NCBI RefSeq assembly: GCF_019793465.1
Contig: NZ_JAILYJ010000007.1
Location: 186,001 to 250,000, forward strand
DNA: 64,000 bases
Origin: Rhizobium croatiense
Lineage (GTDB): Bacteria > Pseudomonadota > Alphaproteobacteria > Rhizobiales > Rhizobiaceae
Direction of reading: 5' to 3'
Shown: positions 27,867-36,902 of the stretch, piece by piece
How the letters are laid out: each line of letters opens with the position of its first letter
Numbering within the stretch: the stretch's first letter is position 1
Notes under the pieces: model-generated
What the model was told of the DNA's origin: nothing
The model's database searches: none
Seen by the model: only the letters and a program-made list of their open reading frames with translations
Made by a program: the position numbers and the translations under genes

Positions 27867-28007
27867 GGTTATTTCCTCCTATCGTCGGAATAGAGGAACG
27901 GAGGCGAACGATAAGTGTTCCGCTTCGTCGGGCTGCCAACCATTGCAGGATCGACATTCGTCCACACGGGGTCAGGACCGGCATCAGATTTGGAACCGGT
28001 ACTGCCG

Positions 28008-28187
28008 CTAATAGCTGCACGAACGGCCGTCGCCAGGTCGGAAGCCGTCGGCACAGGCCGGGTTCATCGAGTCTCCCGGTTGATATCCGGACGCCGAGCC
28101 ATAGGAATTCGGCGGCGTCGAGCAGCCGGAGGCAATGGCGGCAAGAGTGATTGCTCCGGCGACTGCAAATGCCCGAAATCTGTTCAT
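28008..28187 (-). CDS. Small lipoprotein
   Basis: A 59-residue predicted lipoprotein. The signal (MNRFRAFAVAGAITLAAIASGC) ends in a good lipobox, ASGC, with the lipidated Cys at residue 22. The short mature part is rich in Ser, Gly and Pro, with a cysteine pair near the C-terminus (ACADGF and SCSY). I chose the ATG at 28187 because GGGAG lies about 8 bases upstream; an ATG at 28202 would add 5 residues. No family is recognised. Confidence 0.68.
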   Translation of the reverse strand: MNRFRAFAVAGAITLAAIASGCSTPPNSYGSASGYQPGDSMNPACADGFRPGDGRSCSY

Positions 28188-28202
28188 CGATGTTTCTCCC
28201 AT

Positions 28203-28459
28203 TTCCGCTGTGACCCAACCGCGAGAGCTTTCCCCCAGGAATATCGGGAGAGTTTTCCAGAACTCATCGCCGCGTCCAAATCATCCTGCGCCTAAAGATA
28301 TAGGCGCTCTCTCAACCGACGTTAGTTCCAGCCGCGCAGATTGTCTCCGTCCGTTAGACATTGCGTGCGAGCAGCCGCTATTGGCTGCTGCATCGCGAGT
28401 CCTGCTTGACTCGAAGGACAGCCAGAACATAATAGGAACATCAGTTCGGCAGCAGATAA
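28203..28459. other. Intergenic region, no gene seen
   Basis: About 260 bases (about 480 if the remnant downstream is not counted) contain no open frame with recognisable family or ribosome-binding site. The promoter of the lipoprotein gene should lie at its left end. Confidence 0.35.
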
Positions 28460-28702
28460 AACCTGGTTGGAATTCTGAAGGAGATCGAGGTCGCGCGTCC
28501 GCAGACAGCCGAGAAACTGGCAGAAGAAGCGCTGAGAGGAGAAGTCGACGCAGTCGTCGCTTTTCACGATGGGGACATTCGTGCCGCCATGACGACGCTA
28601 CTGCTGGATTGCCGTCATCTGCGACTTCTGCTTGCCCTTGGCGACAAGGGAATGAGCCGCGGCATGACAGCTGAGCGGACAACCGATGTCGAAGGGCTAT
28701 GA
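28460..28702 (+). pseudogene. Possible remnant of a small coding sequence
   Basis: This 80-codon open frame has coding-like composition (EVDAVVAFHDGDIRAAMTT, then LLLDCRHLRLLLALGDKGMS), but its first ATG is only at 28589 and no GTG or TTG lies ahead of it, so the N-terminal half cannot be translated by a normal start. The C-terminal half reminds me of short rhizobial hypothetical proteins ending in a SRGxT-type motif. It overlaps the start of the next gene. It could equally be noise. Confidence 0.25.
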
Positions 28703-28967
28703 AACATCGTCGCGGCATCGGGCTGGCACCCCTGATCACCATGCCGTCGAAATCGACAAGGTAACGCTGAGAACCTTACCGCAGTGGTTCGTCATTTACG
28801 CCCGTTGCCGCGCATGCCGGCGCCAAACGCTTATCGAGCGGCGGGACGTTGCCCGGCGCTGTGGCCAGGACCTGTCTCTCGCGGAGCTCGCCAAGCGCCT
28901 CAAATGCCAGCGATGCGACAACCGTTCCGGCAATCTGCTGTTCTTTCAAATGCTGCCCCCCGATTGA
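28686..28967 (+). CDS. Small zinc-ribbon-like hypothetical protein
   Basis: A 93-residue protein with two CxxC pairs, CRACRR at residues about 43-46 and LKCQRCDNRSGN at about 74-77, separated by a helix containing DLSLAELAKRL. This spacing suggests a zinc ribbon or rubredoxin-like knuckle. Similar short proteins occur in rhizobial genomes; their function is unknown. The start codon choice is only weakly supported (AGCGGAC upstream). It is followed by the microprotein operon at 29076. Confidence 0.6.
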   Translation: MSKGYETSSRHRAGTPDHHAVEIDKVTLRTLPQWFVIYARCRACRRQTLIERRDVARRCGQDLSLAELAKRLKCQRCDNRSGNLLFFQMLPPD

Positions 28968-29075
28968 AGAGCCCGCGTGTTTCGAAGCGACTCCGACCTC
29001 GGCCGGGAACAAACACCGTGCAGAAAAGTTGTGTGGCATCAACCACGTAACGTCGACTTTGACAGGAGGTCTCTC

Positions 29076-29153
29076 ATGGGTCGCGGTATTCTACTTTGGC
29101 TGCTCGGTGTCCCACTGCCTATCATCATTCTTCTCGCTTTGTTTATGCGATAG
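29076..29153 (+). CDS. 25-residue membrane microprotein
   Basis: A 25-codon gene (begins MGRGILLWLLGVPLPII, ends LFMR) that is almost entirely one hydrophobic helix with an Arg at each end. A consensus AGGAGG lies 6-7 bases upstream of the ATG. The stop is 9 bases before the start of the next membrane protein gene, so they probably share a transcript. I believe near-identical short frames occur in other Rhizobium genomes, but could not check. It could interact with its neighbour in the membrane. Confidence 0.65.
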   Translation: MGRGILLWLLGVPLPIIILLALFMR

Positions 29154-29162
29154 GAGCGGATC

Positions 29163-30083
29163 ATGTCGGTCTCAATGACAGGTTCCGGAGAGGTTGCTAC
29201 TCCGGTCGAATCTTCCAAATCCGCCATGACATGGGGACCTATCTTTGGCGGCGCGGCCGCCGCCATCGGGGTGACCCTCATCCTTCTGCTTCTGGGATCC
29301 GGGCTTGGCTTGACGATGGTGTCGCCCTGGTCAGGGCAAAGCAGTTCGCTCGGCACACTTGGCATAACGGCGGCGATCTGGCTCGTGGTCGTGCAATGGC
29401 TCTCCTCCGCACTCGGGGGCTACGTTACCGGCCGCCTGCGCACAAAATGGGCGGCCGTCCACACCGATGAGGTTTTCTTCCGTGACACCGCCCATGGCTT
29501 CATCAGCTGGGCTCTGGCGACGATCTTTGTCGCCGGATTCCTTGCCTCGTCGCTGACATCGCTCGCCGGTGCCGGCGCGCAGGCGGTAGGATCGGCCGCG
29601 CAAGCCGTCGGCTCGACTGCCGCGGCCGCCGGCACGGCAGCGGCGTCATCGGCAACATCGCCCCTGGATCTCTCCACCGCCTATTTTACCGACGCCTTGC
29701 TGCGTCCTGATCAGGCGCGTGCGGCGGCGCCAGCGAACGATGCTGCGGCAACATCGGAGGTCTCCCGCATCCTCCTCAACGGCGCCGCCGAGGGGCAAAT
29801 TCCCGATGACGACAAGGCCTATCTTGCCACCATCGTCGCTGCGCGGACCGGTCTTCCCGAAGCCGATGCGCGCGCCCGCGTCGACACTGTGCTGAAGCGT
29901 ATCGACGACGCCAAGGTCGCCACGCAGAAAGCTGCCGATGAGGCACGCAAGGCCGCCTCCACCACGGCCTTGCTCGGATCCTTGTCCCTTCTGGTTGGTG
30001 CTTTCATCGCCGCTGCGGCTGCGGCTCTCGGGGGATCGCAACGCGACGAGGAGGAAGATCTCATCGTCAAGTCCCGGGTCTAG
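29163..30083 (+). CDS. Multi-pass membrane protein of unknown function
   Basis: A 306-residue protein with hydrophobic segments near residues 27-50, 63-85, 113-135 and 264-285. The first bears GPIFGGAAAAIGVTLILLLLG. A long Ala-rich periplasmic or cytoplasmic loop (about 135-260) separates the last helix, and the tail is acidic (QRDEEEDLIVKSRV). It resembles rhizobial proteins annotated only as hypothetical or transmembrane; no catalytic motif is seen. It follows the 25-residue microprotein by 9 bases and ends at a strong terminator. Confidence 0.75.
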   Translation: MSVSMTGSGEVATPVESSKSAMTWGPIFGGAAAAIGVTLILLLLGSGLGLTMVSPWSGQSSSLGTLGITAAIWLVVVQWLSSALGGYVTGRLRTKWAAVHTDEVFFRDTAHGFISWALATIFVAGFLASSLTSLAGAGAQAVGSAAQAVGSTAAAAGTAAASSATSPLDLSTAYFTDALLRPDQARAAAPANDAAATSEVSRILLNGAAEGQIPDDDKAYLATIVAARTGLPEADARARVDTVLKRIDDAKVATQKAADEARKAASTTALLGSLSLLVGAFIAAAAAALGGSQRDEEEDLIVKSRV

Positions 30084-30095
30084 AGATCGAATCGA

Positions 30096-30130
30096 ACGGG
30101 GGCGCGAGCACAACGCCACGCCCCCGTTTA
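30096..30130 (+). terminator. Terminator of the microprotein/membrane protein operon
   Basis: ACGGGGGCG (30096-30104) pairs with CGCCCCCGT (30119-30127) around a 14-base loop, followed by TTTA. It begins 12 bases past the stop codon. Confidence 0.8.
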
Positions 30131-30353
30131 TGGCACACCGGCCGACACCGACTGGCGGCGGCGATCGGGGCGATCGCCTTCATGAAGCGGCTCGATTTCG
30201 CACTGTGTTGGCATATGGCCGATTGGTTTCGACCTTGTAGGACAAAAGTGTGCAGCGGCTTTTCGTAACGCCTGCAAAAAACGACCCTTTAGAAGCAATG
30301 GACACTGCTCCGATCTGCGCCATCTTCTCCTGCAGGGGCTGTGGAGAAGCCGT

Positions 30354-30707
30354 ATGCGCTGGCGCTTTCGACAGATTTCTGACCTCTCCTGGACAGGGCA
30401 TCGTGCGATCCCGGTCGCGCTGATCGCACTGGTTGTCACATGGACGTCCGTCGGCCTGAGCTTTTCGTTTCCACGACAGTGGTTTTTGCTGACCAACATG
30501 GTCGCAACACTGATCACGTTCTTTCTTTTGCTGCTGCTGCAACACTCTCAGAATCGGGACGTGAAGGCACTTCACACCAAGCTCGACGAATTGATCCGCT
30601 CGAGCGAGGCGGGAAATCACTGGATTGCGGCCGAAAAGAAAGACACCGACGCCATTGAAGACATGCGCGAGCAACACCAAGACCAGATTTCGCAGGAGCG
30701 GGCCTGA
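30354..30707 (+). CDS. Low-affinity iron permease family protein (copy 1)
   Basis: A 117-residue protein with two membrane helices (AIPVALIALVVTWTSVGL and NMVATLITFFLLLLLQ) followed by HSQNRDVKALHTKLDELIR, the conserved segment of the family named after yeast Fet4. The C-terminal tail is acidic. The bacterial proteins are a quarter the size of Fet4, and iron transport has not been shown for most of them, so the name reflects family only. The gene faces a paralogue at 30720; only 12 bases separate the two stops. Confidence 0.72.
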   Translation: MRWRFRQISDLSWTGHRAIPVALIALVVTWTSVGLSFSFPRQWFLLTNMVATLITFFLLLLLQHSQNRDVKALHTKLDELIRSSEAGNHWIAAEKKDTDAIEDMREQHQDQISQERA

Positions 30708-30719
30708 ACAGCGATGCGT

Positions 30720-31124
30720 TTAAAATGATGTCTCTGAAGCGGATTTTTCTTCCGCCTTCTCCTCGACGTGTTCGGCCTTTTCAGCAAGGGTCTTGCTCAT
30801 TTCCCTGAGCTCGCCCTCGTCCAGCTTTTCGATGCCGACAAACTTATTGGCGGCCTGGCTCGTCAGAATAAGCTCATCAAGCTTAGCCTGCAGAGCCTTT
30901 CCGTCGCGGTTCTGGCTGTTCTGCAACACAAACACCATGAGGAAGGTAATGATCGTGGTCGTCGTGTTGATCACCAGCTGCCAGGTTTCGGAATAGTCGA
31001 AAAAGGGTCCGGAAACCGCCCAGACAAGCACCAGCATCAGGGCTGCGACAAAGGTGAACGGCCTTCCCGACAGCTCGGCGACGGTGGTTGCGAAGGAAGA
31101 GAAGAAGTTGGATTTGTTGGACAT
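30720..31124 (-). CDS. Low-affinity iron permease family protein (copy 2)
   Basis: A 134-residue protein that is closer to the family consensus than its neighbour: two helices (TFVAALMLVLVWAVSGPFF and LVINTTTTIITFLMVFVLQ), then NSQNRDGKALQAKLDELIL and a Glu/Lys-rich coiled tail. I chose the ATG at 31124 (MSNKSNFF), with GGGAG about 9 bases upstream. It is convergent with copy 1, and the two share the NSQNRD/HSQNRD block and both helices, indicating an old duplication rather than a recent one. Confidence 0.82.
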   Translation of the reverse strand: MSNKSNFFSSFATTVAELSGRPFTFVAALMLVLVWAVSGPFFDYSETWQLVINTTTTIITFLMVFVLQNSQNRDGKALQAKLDELILTSQAANKFVGIEKLDEGELREMSKTLAEKAEHVEEKAEEKSASETSF

Positions 31125-31283
31125 TTGCGAAGGCTCCCGCGGCGTCAATGCTGTCAATCGACAACATCAACTCCACATCTGCGCGGAAGTTCCTTATGCC
31201 CTCGCGGTCGATCCAGACGGCGAGGGCAGCCTCAAGCCGCCGGATCGCCGTTCAGGCGCACTGCGGTTTTCGGGCGGCATGCA

Positions 31284-31583
31284 TCAGCGTTTCTGAGATT
31301 TGGCAACCGCCCGCTTTTGATGGCTAAGGACGAGCTCGATCTGTACATCTTGCTGAAACTCCAGCACTTGCTGACCGACGTCGCTCTCCGCGATGCCCGC
31401 GGCCAACAGCTGGTCGGCCAGCCTGCGGCATTCGGCCTTCCAGAATTCGATCGCGTCCGCACCATGACGCCGGCCGAGTTCGCGGGCGCAGCGCTCGATA
31501 TTGGCAATTCCGGTTCCGGAGGGAAAGGCAATAACCTTGCCTTCATGAGAGGCGGCAGGGCGGCGGGTCATTTCAGTGGCCAT
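31284..31583 (-). CDS. DUF6074 family protein
   Basis: A 99-residue protein with the DUF6074 pattern: VIAFPSGT near residue 17, [13 protein letters not shown], then [18 protein letters not shown] and [13 protein letters not shown]. This family is largely confined to Rhizobiales and its function is unknown. The ATG at 31583 has AAAGGAAA about 11 bases upstream; a second ATG five codons in is possible. It diverges from the glycerate kinase gene. Confidence 0.75.
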   Translation of the reverse strand: MATEMTRRPAASHEGKVIAFPSGTGIANIERCARELGRRHGADAIEFWKAECRRLADQLLAAGIAESDVGQQVLEFQQDVQIELVLSHQKRAVAKSQKR

Positions 31584-31776
31584 CGAACACAGGTTTCCTT
31601 TGATCCTATGTGTTGTCTACGGGACGATGGTTAATGCTTTCTATTCGTTCGCCTGGTTCGACGGCAAGACTTGGCGCCGCACGGGTCAAATCGCCTCGTC
31701 TTCGACCTTGACGGCAGCCCACCGATGCGCCGACAGTCCCCGCCGTGATCGACACCTCAGCCAGCAGAGACCAAGG

Positions 31777-33045
31777 ATGACAATAACCGCCGCCCCCCGC
31801 GATTTCCTGAAAAGCCTGTTCGACGCGGCGGTTCGCGCCGCCGATCCGCTGACCGGCATAAAGGCCCGCCTGCCGGAGAAGCCGAAAGGCAGAACCGTGG
31901 TGATCGGCGCCGGCAAGGGCGCGGCGCAGATGGCGCAGGCGCTCGAAAGCGTCTGGGACGGACCGCTCGAGGGACTGGTGGTCACCCGATATGGCTATGG
32001 CTGCGACACCCGCCACACCGAGATCATCGAGGCGGCCCACCCGGTGCCCGATGCCGCGGGACTTGCTGCCGCAAGGCGGTTGATGGAAACCGTGAACCGG
32101 CTGACGGAAGACGATCTGCTGATAGCCCTGATCTGCGGCGGCGGCTCGGCGCTGCTCCCCGCCCCGCCGGAGGGGCTGACCCTTGAAGACGAGATCGCAC
32201 TCAACGAGATGTTGCTGGCTTCGGGCGCGCCGATCTCGGCGATGAATGTCGTGCGCAAGCATCTCTCCACCATCAAGGGCGGGAGACTGGCAGCGGCGAC
32301 GAAGGCGAGGGTCGTCAGCCTGATCGTTTCGGACATTCCGGGCGACAATCCCGCCCATGTCGCCTCCGGGCCGACGGTGCCCGACGGTTCGACACGGCAC
32401 GAGGCCCTCGAGATCATCAGGCAATACGGTTTGCAGCTGCCGCAGGCCGCCCTTGATCATCTGAACTCGCCGAAGGCCGATGCGCCGCGGCCGGATGATC
32501 CGGTGTTTTCACGGCACGAGCACCACATCATTGCCTCGGCCGGCGTATCGCTGGAGGCTGCTGCCGCCCTGGCCAAATCGCAAGGGATCGAATCGGCGAT
32601 CCTTTCGGATGCGATCGAAGGTGAATCGCGCGATGTGGCGCTGGTGCATGCTGCGATCGCCCGCGAGGTGCTCGGCCGGAACAGGCCTTTTGCGAAGCCG
32701 GTCGTCATCCTGTCCGGCGGCGAGACGACGGTGACGCTGCGGGCCAAGGGCGGCAAGGGCGGGCGCAACGGCGAATTCACCCTCGCCATGGCGCTCGCGA
32801 TCGATGGACAGCAGGGCATTCATGTCCTTGCCGCCGACACGGACGGCATCGACGGTTCGGAGGACAATGCCGGCGCCTTTGCCGATGGCGGAACGATCAA
32901 GCGCCTTCGCGCCGCCGGTCTCGATGCGCGCCGGCTGCTCGACGGCAATGACAGCTATTCGGGCTTTGCCGCCGTCGGCGATCTCTTCGAAACCGGCCCG
33001 ACCGGAACCAACGTCAATGATTTCAGAGCTATCCTGATCGCTTGA
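31777..33045 (+). CDS. ttuD: Glycerate 2-kinase / TtuD-type MOFRL protein
   Basis: A 422-residue protein of the MOFRL/GckA-TtuD family, which phosphorylates D-glycerate (historically annotated as hydroxypyruvate reductase). Features include [17 protein letters not shown] in the N-terminal Rossmann-like domain, [15 protein letters not shown], a [13 protein letters not shown] segment and the C-terminal [17 protein letters not shown] chose the ATG at 31777 because homology starts there and AAGG precedes it. It would feed glycerate or tartrate carbon into glycolysis. No tartrate pathway partners are adjacent, so the ttuD name is by similarity. Confidence 0.85.
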   Translation: MTITAAPRDFLKSLFDAAVRAADPLTGIKARLPEKPKGRTVVIGAGKGAAQMAQALESVWDGPLEGLVVTRYGYGCDTRHTEIIEAAHPVPDAAGLAAARRLMETVNRLTEDDLLIALICGGGSALLPAPPEGLTLEDEIALNEMLLASGAPISAMNVVRKHLSTIKGGRLAAATKARVVSLIVSDIPGDNPAHVASGPTVPDGSTRHEALEIIRQYGLQLPQAALDHLNSPKADAPRPDDPVFSRHEHHIIASAGVSLEAAAALAKSQGIESAILSDAIEGESRDVALVHAAIAREVLGRNRPFAKPVVILSGGETTVTLRAKGGKGGRNGEFTLAMALAIDGQQGIHVLAADTDGIDGSEDNAGAFADGGTIKRLRAAGLDARRLLDGNDSYSGFAAVGDLFETGPTGTNVNDFRAILIA

Positions 33046-33055
33046 AACCCGGCGA

Positions 33056-34009
33056 TCAGGTCTTGATCCGCCCCTGCCCGACCAGCCAGCCGACCGATTC
33101 CTGCACCGCCTGCAGCGACGTATATCGCGGCGTGTAGCCGAGCCGGTGTGCGGCTTTGGCGATCGAGCAATTCGGACTGCGGGCGATATGCTCCCATGTC
33201 GCCTCCGCATCCTCGGCCGTCTGGCCTTCGGCCCAGGCGTCGAACGGCGCGAAGGTGAGGTTCGGCTCCCGCCCGAACCAGCGCGACATGGCTTCCGCAT
33301 AACCGCGAAGGGTCAGGGCCTGCTCGGAAACTGCGTGGAAACTCTCACCGAGCGACGCGTTCCAGTGGGCGATTGCATTCATGAACATCGCCGCCACGTC
33401 ATCGGCGTGGACGTGATGAACGGTCTCCAAGCCGAAATTGGGCAGCGCCAGGGCTTCGCCCCGGGCAAGGGTCGCGAAGACCTGCAGGTTGAAATTGCCG
33501 GCCGGATTGAGCGGCGCCCATCCGGTGCCGACAATATGGCCGGGATGGATGATGGTTGCCGGGAAGCCTTGCAGCCTTGCCTGCTGCAGCAGATAGGTTT
33601 CGATCGCCGCCTTCTGGATACCATAGTCACCGAACGGGGACTTCGGGGCTTCCTCGCGTGTCGGCACCGTCGTGGGGTACCCATGTGTCCAGATCGTGCC
33701 GGTGTGCAGGAAGTGGCCGACATGCCCGGACAGGGCCGTCACCAGCTGCTCGGCACTTTCCAGCGTGAAGCAGATCATGTCGATGACGATATCGGCTTTC
33801 AATGCGCGTACGGCCGGGCCGAAATCACCCGTCCGCTCCATGGCCGCCCTGTCCATCTGCCGCTGATCGACGAAGGCCCAGGCGCGGCTTGCCGTATAGG
33901 GCTTTGCCGCACCGCGGCTGATGGTGACGACGTCGTGACCCGCCTCCACCAGACGGGGAACGAGATAGGTTCCGACATGGCCCGTCGCCCCGATGACCAA
34001 AACCCGCAT
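33056..34009 (-). CDS. NAD-dependent epimerase/dehydratase family protein
   Basis: A 317-residue short-chain dehydrogenase of the extended type. The nucleotide-binding motif GATGHVGTYL is at residues 8-17; the usual YxxxK catalytic pair is seen as YGIQK near residue 149. The SAEQLVTALSGHVGHFLHTG stretch is typical of this group. Substrate is unknown; members act on NDP-sugars or other small ligands. It converges with glycerate kinase (10 bases between stops) and has no operon partner. Confidence 0.82.
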   Translation of the reverse strand: MRVLVIGATGHVGTYLVPRLVEAGHDVVTISRGAAKPYTASRAWAFVDQRQMDRAAMERTGDFGPAVRALKADIVIDMICFTLESAEQLVTALSGHVGHFLHTGTIWTHGYPTTVPTREEAPKSPFGDYGIQKAAIETYLLQQARLQGFPATIIHPGHIVGTGWAPLNPAGNFNLQVFATLARGEALALPNFGLETVHHVHADDVAAMFMNAIAHWNASLGESFHAVSEQALTLRGYAEAMSRWFGREPNLTFAPFDAWAEGQTAEDAEATWEHIARSPNCSIAKAAHRLGYTPRYTSLQAVQESVGWLVGQGRIKT

Positions 34010-34106
34010 AGTCGTTCCTCCTTAGCCGTGACCCCGCGAGACTATGCTGCTCCATCCGGCGATCCCGCAAGCGGACTTTTCGTCTCAGAATGCGGAAGCC
34101 GCCCGG

Positions 34107-35063
34107 CTATCGATTTTTGAAGACAAGGCAGGTGCGGCCGTGCTTTCGGATTTGGTTGCAGACCTCGTTGGCTTCCACACGCGTCTGCCGGGCGATGCGG
34201 GCGACATAACGCGGGCGGAAACCGAAGCTGCGGTCGCGCTGGCGCAGGATCAGCGGCTGTTCGGCGTCCAAAGGTGAAGGCAGATCCTGCACGGCATCGA
34301 GAAAAAGACGCCGGGCCACCGCGACATCCGCATTCGCCGCCAGCTGAACGCCCCAGGGGGCCCAGTTGCCCTCCTGATGCCAGGGCGTGTCCTTCAACCT
34401 CCGCCTTTCGGCGAGCGCCACGCAGCCATCGAGAAAGGGCTTGTCCTTGTCGAGCGGGGCTGCCGCATTTTCCGGTGGATTATCCTTCCATTCCTCGACC
34501 GTATGGGCGGTGATCGCCATCACATAGCCGCGCGTCTCGTAAGGTAATCTTCCTGACGCAAGATAAGCGGCAAGGCCGCTTTCGCCGGCATTATAAGCCG
34601 CGGCGGCAAGGCCCAGATTGCCGAAACGATTGCGCAATTCGTCGAGATATTGCGCCGATTTCCGCAGGGCTTCCAGCACCTGGTAGCTGTCTTCGAGACC
34701 GCGCAGTTTCGCCGTTCCGGGCATGAACTGCGCAATGCCCTGCGCTCCCTTGAAACTCACAGCGTCAGGACGAAAGGTGCTTTCGCGCCAGATGAGACGG
34801 GCGAAATAAGCCGGCGGCAACCGATTGGCCTCGGCGAAATGCTCGATCGCAGCGCAGAGGTCGCGATTGAAACTGTCCTGGCGGATGCAGAGCGTCTCGC
34901 CTGAGCCCGAGGCAGCAGGCCCGGAATAGAGGCAGGCAGCTGGCATATCGCTTCCTTCCGGCTCGGCCTTTGGCGTCTCCGCCGTGGAGAACAGGAAGCA
35001 GAGCGAAAGCAGGACCTTCGCCAATCTCCTCCCCATGTCGGACTGACGTTTTCGCCCTATCAT
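34107..35063 (-). CDS. Secreted lytic transglycosylase (SLT domain)
   Basis: A 318-residue protein with an N-terminal signal peptide and an SLT/GH23 domain. The catalytic Glu lies in LIWRESTFRPDAVS, followed by KGAQGIAQFMPGTA and AAAYNAGESGLAAYL, the three signature blocks of the family. Such enzymes cleave peptidoglycan to 1,6-anhydro muropeptides, which are the substrates of NagZ (7803). The start is ambiguous: the ATG at 35063 adds nine polar residues ahead of the signal peptide, while one at 35036 (MGRRLAKVLL) starts it directly. The C-terminal 110 residues are unassigned. Confidence 0.87.
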   Translation of the reverse strand: MIGRKRQSDMGRRLAKVLLSLCFLFSTAETPKAEPEGSDMPAACLYSGPAASGSGETLCIRQDSFNRDLCAAIEHFAEANRLPPAYFARLIWRESTFRPDAVSFKGAQGIAQFMPGTAKLRGLEDSYQVLEALRKSAQYLDELRNRFGNLGLAAAAYNAGESGLAAYLASGRLPYETRGYVMAITAHTVEEWKDNPPENAAAPLDKDKPFLDGCVALAERRRLKDTPWHQEGNWAPWGVQLAANADVAVARRLFLDAVQDLPSPLDAEQPLILRQRDRSFGFRPRYVARIARQTRVEANEVCNQIRKHGRTCLVFKNR

Positions 35064-35161
35064 CGGATCTCGGCAGGTTCGACTTCCATCGCGACGCTGA
35101 CCCTAGATAACATCAATCGAGGCGCGAAGCTTCCCCATTTTGCGCAATGGCGGCACGAAAA

Positions 35162-35191
35162 AAGCCGCCGGGCTATATGGCCGCGGCGGCC
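35162..35191 (-). terminator. Terminator of the peroxiredoxin gene
   Basis: On the minus strand GCCGCCG pairs with the complementary GC arm around CGGCCATATAGCCC, and the stem is followed by six T residues. It lies about 30 bases past the stop at 35218. Confidence 0.8.
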
Positions 35192-35217
35192 TGCAAACAG
35201 CTTGAAAAAGACAGCGA

Positions 35218-35877
35218 TCAGGCCGTCGGCTGCTTCGTCTTCCTGAGATAGGGCAGAACCGTATCGAAGGAGCCGAAACGTGTGATCGCGTCTTCGTTGG
35301 ACACCGCGGCGGTAATGATGACGTCCTCGCCCTGGTTCCAGTTTGCCGGCGTCGCCACCTGGTGCTTTGCCGTCAGCTGGATGGAATCGATGGCGCGCAG
35401 GATCTCGTTAAAATTGCGGCCGGTCGTCATTGGATAGGTCAGGATCAGCTTGATCTTCTTATCCGGGCCGATGATGAAGACCGAACGCACCGTCGCATTG
35501 TCGGCAGGCGTGCGGCCTTCGGAGCTCTCGCCGGCGCCGGCCGGCAGCATGTCGTAGAGTTTGGCAACCTTGAGATCCTTGTCGCCGATCAGCGGATAAT
35601 CGACGTCGAAGCCGGTCGCGGTCTTGATGTCGCCCTTCCACTTGGCATGGCTTTCGACCGGATCGACTGAGATCCCGATAATCTTGACGCCGCGCTTGGC
35701 AAATTCGCCCGCGAGGCCGGCCATGACGCCGAGCTCGGTTGTGCAGACAGGCGTGAAATTCTTCGGATGCGAGAACAGAACGGCCCAGCCGTTGCCGATC
35801 CAGTCATGGAAGCTGACCGGCCCCTGCGTGGTGTCGGCAGTAAAGTCGGGAGCGATGTCGTTGATACGTAAGCTCAT
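35218..35877 (-). CDS. 1-Cys peroxiredoxin (Prx6/AhpE-like)
   Basis: A 219-residue thioredoxin-fold peroxidase that reduces hydrogen peroxide and organic peroxides. The peroxidatic Cys is in the motif HPKNFTPVCTTELG (Cys about residue 45). The length and the C-terminal dimerisation domain (GRNFNEILRAIDSIQ, then ATPANWNQGEDVII) place it in the Prx6 group, which lacks a fixed resolving Cys. I chose the ATG at 35877 (MSLRINDIAPDF); the open frame upstream has no coding character. Monocistronic, with its own terminator. Confidence 0.93.
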   Translation of the reverse strand: MSLRINDIAPDFTADTTQGPVSFHDWIGNGWAVLFSHPKNFTPVCTTELGVMAGLAGEFAKRGVKIIGISVDPVESHAKWKGDIKTATGFDVDYPLIGDKDLKVAKLYDMLPAGAGESSEGRTPADNATVRSVFIIGPDKKIKLILTYPMTTGRNFNEILRAIDSIQLTAKHQVATPANWNQGEDVIITAAVSNEDAITRFGSFDTVLPYLRKTKQPTA

Positions 35878-36280
35878 GGTCGGCCCTCCAAAGCCGTTGT
35901 TGGGTTTCGTTATCTCAAATGGCGGCCATGGGAACTGCCTGCCGCAGTCGTGATAAAATTGCGATCGCCAGGGGCGCACCAGCTGCGAGCAAAAAACTCT
36001 CCCATCCCAAGGTTTTCGCTGCATTTCTTTAAAATATATACCACGAGAACCGAAGGCATGCTCTTTCGATTTGCAGCCTGCGCCGGCATTATTTTTCCCC
36101 GCGGATCGACGCAACGAAAAGACCGCGTTTTTTGATCTGCTATTAACAGAGCGGAGGAGAGACGAAGGAGCCGGCGCTCGAAAGTGAGGCACATTGATTA
36201 ATTTTTGTGCGCATATATTTGTGCACAGTTTTCGGGCGTATACCTTGCCAAAATTGTTGCACTGCGTCATAAATAGAAGC
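35878..36280. other. Divergent promoter region of peroxiredoxin and nasT
   Basis: About 400 bases without a supportable gene, AT-rich at 36020-36060 and 36195-36280. Both flanking genes must be driven from here. No confident sigma-70 or sigma-54 element was assigned. Confidence 0.4.
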
Positions 36281-36868
36281 ATGACGCATCTCGATCTGAC
36301 GATTCTGGTGATCGACGAAAATGCCATTCGCGCCTCCATTATCGAAGAAGGGCTGCGCGAGGCAGGGCATAAGCGCGTCACCGTGGTGCATGAGGTCAAC
36401 GGCATCGCGCGAACCATCGAAACGCTGATGCCCGATGTGATCATCATCGATATCGAAAATCCCAACCGCGACATGATGGAGCATCTGTTCCAGCTGACGC
36501 GCACGGTCAGCCGTCCGATCGCCATGTTCGTCGATCGCTCCGACACGGCCTCGATCGAGGCGGCGGTCGATGCCGGGGTCTCCGCCTATATCGTCGACGG
36601 ATTGAAGAAGGAACGCGTCAAACCGATCCTCGACATGGCCGTCAGCCGCTTCAATGCCTTCAGCCGGCTGCGGCGGGAGCTTGCCGATGCCCGCTCGGCG
36701 CTGGAGGAACGCAAGCTCATCGAGCGCGCCAAGGGGATATTGATGAAGATGCGCGGTCTCTCCGAGGAAGAGGCCTTCGCCCTGCTGCGCCAGACGGCGA
36801 TGAACGAAAAGAAGAAGATGTCGGAAATCGCCCAGAGTGTGGTCACCGCCGCGGGACTTTTGATGTGA
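36281..36868 (+). CDS. nasT: Nitrate/nitrite antiterminator NasT (ANTAR)
   Basis: A 195-residue protein. Residues 5-125 form a receiver-like domain (LTILVIDENAIRASIIEEG), and residues 135-195 an ANTAR RNA-binding domain (ALEERKLIERAKGILMKMRG, then LLRQTAMNEKKKMSEIAQ). In Azotobacter, Paracoccus and Bradyrhizobium, NasT binds hairpins in the leader of nitrate assimilation mRNAs and prevents termination, and NasS sequesters it without nitrate. The next gene is nasS, and a matching leader is at 38404-38526. I chose the ATG at 36281; the open frame upstream has no coding character. Confidence 0.94.
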   Translation: MTHLDLTILVIDENAIRASIIEEGLREAGHKRVTVVHEVNGIARTIETLMPDVIIIDIENPNRDMMEHLFQLTRTVSRPIAMFVDRSDTASIEAAVDAGVSAYIVDGLKKERVKPILDMAVSRFNAFSRLRRELADARSALEERKLIERAKGILMKMRGLSEEEAFALLRQTAMNEKKKMSEIAQSVVTAAGLLM

Positions 36869-36902
36869 TGGCGGGCCGCCTAAATTTCCGGAGGAAACCG
36901 GA

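Noticed and set aside
28281..28742. 153-codon minus-strand open frame
   Set aside because: Arg/Ser-rich, no start context, and it opposes the more convincing zinc-ribbon gene.
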